Origin: Verrucomicrobiia bacterium
GTDB lineage: Bacteria > Verrucomicrobiota > Verrucomicrobiia > Limisphaerales > DASXHY01
Direction of reading: 5' to 3'
DNA length: 64,000 bases
Assembly: GCA_035629175.1 (NCBI GenBank)
Contig: DASPIL010000076.1
Coordinates: 1 to 64,000 of the forward strand
This document shows positions 43,934 to 50,831 of this stretch, one piece after another. The position numbers and the translations under genes are program-made. Under the pieces are notes generated by a model. That model ran no database searches, was not told the origin of the DNA, and worked only from the letters and a program-made list of their open reading frames with translations. Within the stretch, counting starts at the first letter, position 1; each line of letters starts with the position of its first letter.

Positions 43934-45165
43934 AGCAATGGCGGCAGCCCGGAGGCCGCGGTTCGCTTGCGCGAGCGGGCGGCGACGATTCGGCGCACTT
44001 CGTTGGCGATCATTCCGAGGAAGCGAAAGAGCCTTCGCGCAGCGCTCATTTCAGGCCAGGACAGAAACTTCTCCCGTTCGAGTTCGTCCGCTTCTGCGCC
44101 GCGGTTCAAAGCGCGCAGGCATGAAATTTTCATATCCTGAGCCTGCCGCAATCGCAGATCGGCCAGCTGCGTCGCCTCAACATACTTGAGCGCCTCGTCC
44201 GGCTTGTTCTCTTTGATCAACCGTTCTGCATGGGAAAGAAGACGCGTCACCGCCATCACCTCCTGGCGGATGTATAACGGGTTGAATCGATCCCGATCCT
44301 CAGGGCTGAGAGCGGTATGGCGTTCCTCCTGGAAAACGCAGTAAAGATCTGAAAACGACTTTTCCTCGTCGCGCACTAGATGGTTCCAAACTGCCTCGAG
44401 CTCCTTGAAAGCGGCTGCGCGGGCTTGCGGATCGTTCACGTACATCGCATTGAGCAGCTGCTCGGCACAGGCACGGCGCTCAGGCATCAGCAATTGAAAG
44501 AAACGCGTCCAGAACGGCACGCACCGCATGCGCTGCGTCTTGCCCTTTCCCCCGCCGATCGGGTTGATGATCATGGGGATCGATACGCAACGGCCCGCCA
44601 ACTGTGCGATCTGCTCCACCCATTTGTCATCGAACCAGAAAGCAAAGATTCCGGGAAAAACCTTTTCGTATCCCAACACTTGAAGCATTCCCCAGCCGAT
44701 GAATGGATACGTCGCCTGTTCCGCGTTGGGATCCTGCGCAAATCCCAAAAGCACTCCATCTGAGTGTTGTTCGAATTCGCGCCGAACGACATCGTCCCAT
44801 CCAGGAGTGTCAAACCGGGCGTCGTCGCAGGAAATCATGTAAACCTCGGACGCGCGTCCCGACGCGTTCCAGAGCGCCTGATGCGCCTGGCCCAAGGCAG
44901 GAGGCCGCGGTCCGTAGTGCCAGTTGACCCGAAAATCAAAGTTGGAAAACCGTCCGCCATCCACGGCCTCGCGAGTCACGGTGTCGTCGTTGTCAACGTA
45001 GAGCCATACGGCGAGTTTGTCTTTTTGACGCGTGTTTGCCTGCAGGGTGTCGAGTTCTTCGGCCAGCATCTCAGGACGCGCCCGGGTAGCCATCAGAATC
45101 GAAATTTCCCCACGGCGAACTCCTGCCGTGGCGGCATCCAACGGCAGAATTGGTCCGCTATACAT
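43930..45165 (-). CDS. glycosyltransferase-like protein with helical C-terminal repeat region
   Basis: A protein of about 411 aa. The N-terminal 200 residues look like a GT-A domain: ISILMATRARPEMLAEELDTLQ, AVWLYVDNDDTVTREAV (a DxDD-type metal motif), VYMISCDDARF and WDDVVRREFEQ. The C-terminal 150 residues are helical, with a tetratricopeptide-like NKPDEALKYVEATQ. I do not recognise the exact family. The ATG at 45165 (MYSGPILPL) begins the fold. It is co-transcribed with lhgO through a 4-nt overlap and lies at the edge of the second glycan cluster. Confidence 0.65.
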   Translation of the reverse strand: MYSGPILPLDAATAGVRRGEISILMATRARPEMLAEELDTLQANTRQKDKLAVWLYVDNDDTVTREAVDGGRFSNFDFRVNWHYGPRPPALGQAHQALWNASGRASEVYMISCDDARFDTPGWDDVVRREFEQHSDGVLLGFAQDPNAEQATYPFIGWGMLQVLGYEKVFPGIFAFWFDDKWVEQIAQLAGRCVSIPMIINPIGGGKGKTQRMRCVPFWTRFFQLLMPERRACAEQLLNAMYVNDPQARAAAFKELEAVWNHLVRDEEKSFSDLYCVFQEERHTALSPEDRDRFNPLYIRQEVMAVTRLLSHAERLIKENKPDEALKYVEATQLADLRLRQAQDMKISCLRALNRGAEADELEREKFLSWPEMSAARRLFRFLGMIANEVRRIVAARSRKRTAASGLPPLL

Positions 45166-45296
45166 GCGGCAGAAGAGTAGGCGGCTGCGTCTGGGAATCA
45201 AACCCGAATTCGCTCCGTATTGCGCGGGGCGGGATAAAAACGGCTGGCCAGACTCGGTTTATGCAAACTCTGTCGCCCGGATTGTGCAGTCCCGCG

Positions 45297-45347
45297 CCCT
45301 GCCGAGTTGGAAGTGGGCGATACGGCAGGTCTGGAAACCTGTATACG
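45297..45347 (+). repeat. dispersed palindromic repeat, partial copy D
   Basis: CCCTGCCGAGTTGGAAG, then GGGCGATACGGCAGGT and CTGGAAACCTGTATACG, aligns with the right half of the copy at 25492-25606. It ends 6 bp before the stop of the epimerase gene but does not overlap it. Confidence 0.6.
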
Positions 45348-45352
45348 AGTTC

Positions 45353-46153
45353 TTATCCTCTCCCGAGATTCGGCGCTCGATGTTCCCGAAGAAAGGTTTC
45401 GATGGCGTAAACGCTCGAGTTCACGGGGAACAAGGCGGCGAGCTTTTCGTTGCTCGCTTCGACGACACGGGGAATGGCATCGGCGGGGAGCATTGCGAGA
45501 TTCAAATCACGCTGCGCAATGGCAGCAACCTCGCGCATGCTGATCAGTCCAGTGCCACAGACGTTAAAGATCTGCTGTCGGAAGCCAGTCTGAACCAGCG
45601 CCCAAGCAACCTGCGCGACTTCGTCAGTGAGCATGAATTGATACCGGGAATCGGGATGAATTCGCAGCGGCTGTCCGTTGATGATGTCGAACACAGGATT
45701 TTTCCTAAGTCCCGGCCCCACCATGCCGGCGAGTCGGACGATTAGCCATGACGAGGCATAATGCTGGACGAGTTGTTCCGCGAGGTGCTTGTGAAATCCA
45801 TATCGCGAGGAGCTGCGCACGTCGATCGGGGCATCCTCACGCGTCGTGCCCGGTGAGGAAACGTCGTTGTAGACGTCCACGCTGGAAATGTGGAGTTGAA
45901 GGCCGGCTGTGAATTTTTGGAGCGAAAGAAGGCGGTGTTGAACCGACGCCGCGAACTCACCTGCGGGATCCTGGTCCGCGAGAAACTTTCTGGAATTGCA
46001 CGCCGCCTCGATAACCACGTCGCTGTGCGCAGCAGGCAGCGCGTCGAAGTTCTGCCGTGTGACGCATGTGAGTTCGATATCAGGCTGCCTGCCGAGCAGG
46101 CGGGCGAAAGCGGACCCGACGAGCCCATTCGCCCCAATGATCGTTACACGCAT
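45353..46153 (-). CDS. NAD(P)-dependent epimerase/dehydratase, short
   Basis: An extended-SDR-like protein of about 266 aa. MRVTIIGANGLVGSAFARLLG is the cofactor motif; SVDVYNDVSSP marks the Ser region, and the catalytic YxxxK is in SSRYGFHKHLAEQLV. The C-terminal substrate domain is short. The ATG at 46153 is at the conserved motif, 2 bp after the preceding gene's stop. It resembles NAD-dependent reductases of dTDP/GDP-sugar pathways; substrate unknown. Confidence 0.78.
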   Translation of the reverse strand: MRVTIIGANGLVGSAFARLLGRQPDIELTCVTRQNFDALPAAHSDVVIEAACNSRKFLADQDPAGEFAASVQHRLLSLQKFTAGLQLHISSVDVYNDVSSPGTTREDAPIDVRSSSRYGFHKHLAEQLVQHYASSWLIVRLAGMVGPGLRKNPVFDIINGQPLRIHPDSRYQFMLTDEVAQVAWALVQTGFRQQIFNVCGTGLISMREVAAIAQRDLNLAMLPADAIPRVVEASNEKLAALFPVNSSVYAIETFLREHRAPNLGRG

Positions 46154-46155
46154 CG

Positions 46156-47100
46156 CTACAGGCGGATCTCCGCGGGGTTGCTGAGAAACCACGCGATCGT
46201 TTTTTCCAGACCGCTTCGAAGGGTCGTGGGACAATCACATCCGAGGAGCGTTTTCATTCGTGTCACATCAAACCCCTTGAACATTTGTCCGTCAGGCTTG
46301 GAGCTGTCCCAGACGACTTTGCCGTCATACCCGACAAGTTCAGCAACGGTCTCTGTCAGCTCGCGGATGGACACTGGCCGGCCGGAGGAAATGTTGATGA
46401 TTTCGCTGCCGCTGTATTCCCCGGCGGCTTTCAAAATGACTCTGCACGCATCTTCGACGTAAACGAAATCGCGTGTCGGACGGCCCGTGCCCCACGCAAC
46501 GATCTCCTTGCGCCCGGTTTTCTTCGCCTCCACGTATTTCCGGATCAGCGCGGGAATGACGTGGGAGTTGTTGAGATCGAAATTGTCGAAGGGGCCGTAA
46601 AGATTGCCGGGCACAAGCACAATGGCATCGAATTGGTGCTGGCGGCGATAAGCTTCCGCCTGGATGGCGCTCATCGCCTTGGCCAGGGAATATGGGGCGC
46701 TTTCAGCTTGCGGCATTCCGTTGAAGAGCTCGGTTTCCTTGATTGGGCTGGGCGCGTGAGCGGGATAGCTGCAGCCGCCCATGAGCGTGACATATTTTCG
46801 CGCGCCTGCCCGCCACGACTCGTGGAGCATCACCGTTCCCATCAGCAGGTTCTCATAACAAAAATCGGCAGGTCGCGCTTTGTTGGCGCCGATCCCTCCA
46901 ATCAACCCGGCCAAATGGAAGACAACGTCCGGCTTGGTTTCTTCGAGCATGCGGCGCACTGCCGCCTGTTCGAGAAGGTTGAACGCGGAGCGCGACGGCG
47001 TTACGGGCTGCAAACCGCGATCACGCATCAGTTGCACGACGTTGCGTCCAACGAAACCGCTGGCTCCCGTCACGAGAATCCTGGCTTTGTCCAAATCCAT
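46156..47100 (-). CDS. GDP-L-fucose synthase-like NAD-dependent epimerase/reductase
   Basis: An SDR of the Fcl/WcaG group, about 314 aa, which in known members epimerises and reduces GDP-4-keto-6-deoxymannose. ILVTGASGFVGRNVVQLM, then VVFHLAGLIGGIGANKARPADF, MGGCSYPAHAPSPI with the Cys/Ser pair of Fcl, and SAPYSLAKAMSAIQAEAYR (YxxxK) fit closely, as does NLYGPFDNFDLNNSHVIPALI. Since a GDP-heptose route is present, it may act on a GDP-heptose derivative instead. It lies in a row of same-strand genes. Confidence 0.83.
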   Translation of the reverse strand: MDLDKARILVTGASGFVGRNVVQLMRDRGLQPVTPSRSAFNLLEQAAVRRMLEETKPDVVFHLAGLIGGIGANKARPADFCYENLLMGTVMLHESWRAGARKYVTLMGGCSYPAHAPSPIKETELFNGMPQAESAPYSLAKAMSAIQAEAYRRQHQFDAIVLVPGNLYGPFDNFDLNNSHVIPALIRKYVEAKKTGRKEIVAWGTGRPTRDFVYVEDACRVILKAAGEYSGSEIINISSGRPVSIRELTETVAELVGYDGKVVWDSSKPDGQMFKGFDVTRMKTLLGCDCPTTLRSGLEKTIAWFLSNPAEIRL

Positions 47101-47103
47101 AAA

Positions 47104-47919
47104 CTAAAAGGCACTTCCGGTCACAGCATAGCGCAGTACGCGTTGAGGGAAACTTCCAATCCAAACATCGCTCAGCCGGACGAGCGTGGATTCATGCGGA
47201 ACCGATGGGGCCTTCGCGCGATCGTTTGTCACCACCAGGTGAAAACTGCCGGGCGCAAAATATTTCGGGCCGCGGATGTATTGCGTATTGAAGTAGCGGA
47301 CATACGCCTCGTCGTGCTGCAAACCGACTGATCGGAAGAAGTCGATCCACCACTGGGCCGGCTTAACGCTCTGATGCAAATTCACGCCGTTCACGAAATC
47401 GTCCTGGGACGCGATACTCATGATCCACAGCCCGCCAGGCCGCAGGTGTTTCTTCACGTTTGCGGCGACCGCCGGGAGATCCCGCTCGTGGATGTGTTCC
47501 ATGACTTCCCATGAAGTCACGACGTCGAACTGGATCAATCGCTTCCCACCCTCGAACTCGCCGAGGATTTCGAACGGCGCAGTGATATCCGCCGTGAACA
47601 GGTATTCGGGAATCGTGCGCCATTCCGCGCGGCGAAGTCGCTTTGAGAAGTCACTCCCTTCCAGACCGACTGCAACACAGCCGTCGTCGAGGCAGTCTTT
47701 TACGAATCCACCCCCGGAGCAGCCGAGGTCTGCGATCCAGAGAGGGCCCCTTTGTTCGCCGAACAGTTTATAAAGCTTCTGATTGAAGCGGCGATTGCGG
47801 CTGTTGTCGCGGCGAGTGCCCCATGGCACGAGGTGGTCTGGCGATTCGTAAGCGATGGGCCGGGTGGCGTTGACATTGACGGATCGCAGGCGAGCCCAGT
47901 TCTGGTCCACTTCATTCAT
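47104..47919 (-). CDS. class I SAM-dependent methyltransferase
   Basis: A methyltransferase of about 271 aa. WIADLGCSGGGFVKDCLDDG is motif I (near residues 65-84), FDVVTSWEVMEHIHERDLP covers the acidic motif, and LRPGGLWIMSIASQDDFV is motif III. It could methylate a sugar or a carried lipid in the surface-glycan pathway. Its start overlaps the stop of the GHMP kinase gene (ATGA, 47916-47919) and it is followed closely by the GDP-fucose-synthase-like gene. Confidence 0.85.
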   Translation of the reverse strand: MNEVDQNWARLRSVNVNATRPIAYESPDHLVPWGTRRDNSRNRRFNQKLYKLFGEQRGPLWIADLGCSGGGFVKDCLDDGCVAVGLEGSDFSKRLRRAEWRTIPEYLFTADITAPFEILGEFEGGKRLIQFDVVTSWEVMEHIHERDLPAVAANVKKHLRPGGLWIMSIASQDDFVNGVNLHQSVKPAQWWIDFFRSVGLQHDEAYVRYFNTQYIRGPKYFAPGSFHLVVTNDRAKAPSVPHESTLVRLSDVWIGSFPQRVLRYAVTGSAF

Positions 47920-49013
47920 TCGTCAGAGGGAGGCATGTGTGGTGCGGCAGCATCGGCATTCGATTCACGAAACGCATCGAGCTTTTGTGAAGCCCTTGCT
48001 TTGTCGTGCTTTGTAAAATCCTCTTCGTGATCGAAAAAGATAATCTGGCTGCCCGCGAATTCGAACTTGAACGGCACGTGGATGAGCGACTCGAATTCGC
48101 TTCGCACCGCAGCCTGGCGATCCGGCGGGACAAACAGAAGGAGGAAGCCGCCCGCGCCCGCGCCGAGCAGTTTTCCACCGATGGCCCCTGCGGCCCGCCC
48201 TCTGTCGTAGAGTCCGTCAATCTGAGGGTTCGAAACCTTGTGGCTCAACTCGCGTTTCGCGAGCCAGTTGTCGTGCAACAGTTCCCCGAACATCCGCAAA
48301 TCCTGCCGGCTGTTCAGAATCTCGGCTCCCTGTTCCACGTATTCCCGCATACGGTTCAGGAGATTCGCGCGTTGGTCCACGGCATCGGCAGTCCCGTAAC
48401 TGGACGCCACTTCCGAAGCGGTTCTCTTGATGCCCGTGTAGAACAGCATCAGATTGGAGTTCAGCTCGCGCACACGCGACTGCGACAGGGTCATTGGCTG
48501 TACTGAAAAATCGCCGTTCTGAAGGAAGTTGATGCGATTTAACCCTCCATAAGCGGCGCAGACTTGATCCTGCGATCCGACGGTTTCCTTCAAGCGATCC
48601 TGCTCGACGTGTATGCCTTCCCGGGCGAGCTGTTTCTTTCCCGCGACGCGGCCCTTGAGGGCATAGAGGGCATGAAGGAGGCCAACCGTGAATGCGGAGC
48701 TGGATCCCATTCCGCTCCGTCCCGGGAGATCGGCAGCATGATGGATTTCAATCCCGCGATCGACTTTTAGAAACCGCAGGGATTCCCGTACTGACGGGTG
48801 AACGATTTCGTCCACGCTCTGGCAATGTTCGATGCGTGAGTAGACGACTCGGATGCGATGTTCGAGAAATGGGGGGAGATAGCGGCACGTGAGGTAGCAG
48901 TACTTGTTGATCGTTGCTGCGAGCACGGCTCCGCCATGCTGGCGATACCACGCGGGGTAGTCTGTCCCGCCGCCAAAAAACGAGATGCGAAACGGAGTTC
49001 TGCTGATGATCAT
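47916..49013 (-). CDS. GHMP kinase, heptose 7-phosphate kinase-like (second copy)
   Basis: A paralogue of the kinase at 13718-14698, about 365 aa. MIISRTPFRISFFGGGTDYPAWY, DLPGRSGMGSSSAFTVGLLHAL (ATP loop), DRLKETVGSQDQVCAAYGGLN and GAIGGKLLGAGAGGFLLLF are all present. The start at 49013 is at the conserved motif and overlaps the stop of the nucleotidyltransferase gene (ATGA). Coupling to a nucleotidyltransferase repeats the first cluster's arrangement, so a second sugar, possibly another heptose, is phosphorylated and then activated. Confidence 0.87.
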   Translation of the reverse strand: MIISRTPFRISFFGGGTDYPAWYRQHGGAVLAATINKYCYLTCRYLPPFLEHRIRVVYSRIEHCQSVDEIVHPSVRESLRFLKVDRGIEIHHAADLPGRSGMGSSSAFTVGLLHALYALKGRVAGKKQLAREGIHVEQDRLKETVGSQDQVCAAYGGLNRINFLQNGDFSVQPMTLSQSRVRELNSNLMLFYTGIKRTASEVASSYGTADAVDQRANLLNRMREYVEQGAEILNSRQDLRMFGELLHDNWLAKRELSHKVSNPQIDGLYDRGRAAGAIGGKLLGAGAGGFLLLFVPPDRQAAVRSEFESLIHVPFKFEFAGSQIIFFDHEEDFTKHDKARASQKLDAFRESNADAAAPHMPPSDE

Positions 49014-49759
49014 GTCATTGCGTTCCCGAACCATTCCGCTTGTTGGCGCACGAACGCTTCGGCCAGGGGCAATGATTCGGGTGTGCCTATATCTAAAAAC
49101 GGAGCGTCCGTCACGCAGACTTTCAATCGTGTCCCCCGCTCGGCCAGCATCGGAAACACGTCCGTTTCGAAACTGAGGGGACGTTTGACGGGAAAGGTCC
49201 GTATGAGCGAATCGCGAAACAAGTAAACCCCGGCGTTGATGATTCCCGCGCCTGGGCGCTTCTCCAGGAACCCGGCGAGTTCGCCCGCAGCCGTTTGGGC
49301 AAGTGTTCCATATCGGCTCGCTTCAGTCATGGGAACCCCCAGGATTGCGCCGTCGATTCCCGAATCGTTCAGGGAATCGACAAGCGGTTGCAGCGGTGCC
49401 AGCGCCAGGGAATCCCCGTTCATTACCAGCCAGGCGCGAGTCTCCTGCGTTGCAGCAGCAGCGGCATTTAAAAATCCACCCGCGGTTCCGAGCGGAACAT
49501 TTTCGAGCGCGCATTCGATCTTCATGGCAGCCACGGGGCATGTGGCGAAATGTTGTTCCACAGTTTCTGCCAGATAGCCTGTCGATAACACTGCGTTGCG
49601 CACGCCCTGATCCGCGAGGTAGCGAAGAATCCATTCTATGAACGGTTTTCCGAAAACGGGCGCCATGGGCTTTGGAATCTCGCGGAGCAGATGCTGTATG
49701 CGCGTGCCGAAACCGCCCGCGAGAACGACAGCAGTAATCTGGTCAAGGTGCGGGCGCAT
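49010..49759 (-). CDS. sugar-1-phosphate nucleotidyltransferase (second copy)
   Basis: A nucleotidyltransferase of about 249 aa. ITAVVLAGGFGTRIQHLLREI, then PKPMAPVFGKPFIEW (signature), PLGTAGGFLNAAAA and WLVMNGDSLAL (metal Asp) match the RfbA/HddC-type family. AGIINAGVYLFRDSLI and FLDIGTPESLPLAEAF follow. The start at 49759 is taken at MRPHLDQITAV, since the upstream open frame is not conserved. It overlaps the second GHMP kinase gene and follows the epimerase gene by 23 bp. Confidence 0.86.
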   Translation of the reverse strand: MRPHLDQITAVVLAGGFGTRIQHLLREIPKPMAPVFGKPFIEWILRYLADQGVRNAVLSTGYLAETVEQHFATCPVAAMKIECALENVPLGTAGGFLNAAAAATQETRAWLVMNGDSLALAPLQPLVDSLNDSGIDGAILGVPMTEASRYGTLAQTAAGELAGFLEKRPGAGIINAGVYLFRDSLIRTFPVKRPLSFETDVFPMLAERGTRLKVCVTDAPFLDIGTPESLPLAEAFVRQQAEWFGNAMT

Positions 49760-49782
49760 GAGCGATCCCAGTGCGCTCAGCT

Positions 49783-50715
49783 TCAAACGTTCGAATAGAT
49801 CGTATTCCGGAGAATCGTGTAGGCCTTGATCAATTCCTGGATTCCGCGATCCAGGTTCCATTCGGTTCGGAAGCCCGTTGCCAGGATGCGGGCGTTCGAC
49901 ACGATGTAATCGCGCTTGTCTGGATCCTCCCCGATGGGCGCCTCGAGATAGACCAGCTTGGGCAGATGTTTCTTGATGACTTCGCACAGCTCGAGCTTGG
50001 ACAGGTTGGCCTCCTCCAGCCCGACGTTGTAAGGCTTGCCCTTCATTTTTTCGAAGTTCGCCATCCCATGCTGGAAAGCGCGGACCACGTCGCGGATGTG
50101 GATGTAGTTCCGTTTGAAATGCCCTTCAAAAATCATGATCGCGCGGTCGTTCACGGCGCGGTAAACGAAGTCATTGACGAGAAGGTCGAGGCGCATGCGC
50201 GGCGCGACGCCGAACACTGTGGCGAGCCGGAAACTCATGCTGTTCTCACGCTTCAAAACCGCTTCCTCCGCTTTGACCTTGGTGACACCGTAGGTGGATA
50301 TTGGGCGCAACGGCGTTTCTTCGGTGCAAAACTTTCCTTTCTCACCAATGCCATAGCCGCTGTTGGTGACCGGCATGATCATCCATTGAGCGGGGCTTGC
50401 GAGGCGGCACAGCATCTCCACCGCTTCCTGGTTGATCGTACGCGTGCCAATCTGGTCCGTGTTGCAAAGGGGAACGCCGACCAACGCTGCCAGTGGGATG
50501 ATCAGGTCAGCCTTGGCAACCAGCGGCTTGATGAGATTCTCGTCGCGGCAGTCACCTCGGATGACTTCGAACTTCTCGTATTGGCAGCAGTCGAGCAGGC
50601 TGTTTTGTGCAAAATAGAAGTTGTCGACGACCGTCACCGCGTGCCCGTCTGCCAGCAGTGTCGGAGCCAGGACAGAACCGATGTAACCCGCGCCCCCTGT
50701 GATCAGAATTCTCAT
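49783..50715 (-). CDS. NAD-dependent nucleotide-sugar epimerase
   Basis: A GalE-like extended SDR of about 310 aa. MRILITGGAGYIGSVLAPTLL, DLIIPLAALVGVPLC, and STYGVTKVKAEEAVLKREN (YxxxK) are the family motifs. VFGVAPRMRLDLLVNDFVYRA and YIHIRDVVRAFQHGM follow, and the Cys/Thr-rich PLCNTDQIGTRTIN region resembles SDRs annotated as dTDP-4-dehydro or UDP-glucose epimerases in LPS clusters. It is first of the tight minus-strand run 49783 to 45353. Substrate unknown. Confidence 0.86.
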   Translation of the reverse strand: MRILITGGAGYIGSVLAPTLLADGHAVTVVDNFYFAQNSLLDCCQYEKFEVIRGDCRDENLIKPLVAKADLIIPLAALVGVPLCNTDQIGTRTINQEAVEMLCRLASPAQWMIMPVTNSGYGIGEKGKFCTEETPLRPISTYGVTKVKAEEAVLKRENSMSFRLATVFGVAPRMRLDLLVNDFVYRAVNDRAIMIFEGHFKRNYIHIRDVVRAFQHGMANFEKMKGKPYNVGLEEANLSKLELCEVIKKHLPKLVYLEAPIGEDPDKRDYIVSNARILATGFRTEWNLDRGIQELIKAYTILRNTIYSNV

Positions 50716-50831
50716 GGTGAATCTTCTAACGATTGCCTTCCCGGGTCGGCAATGAAATTCGCAGGGTGCGCAGTCAGGTGCGCTGCGAAATCACGCGCGT
50801 TTGGATGGATTGGAAAGTTCCGACCGGACGC

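Noticed and set aside
45297-45347. CRISPR repeat unit
   Set aside because: The related copies are kilobases apart, have no uniform spacing or spacers, and no cas genes are near.
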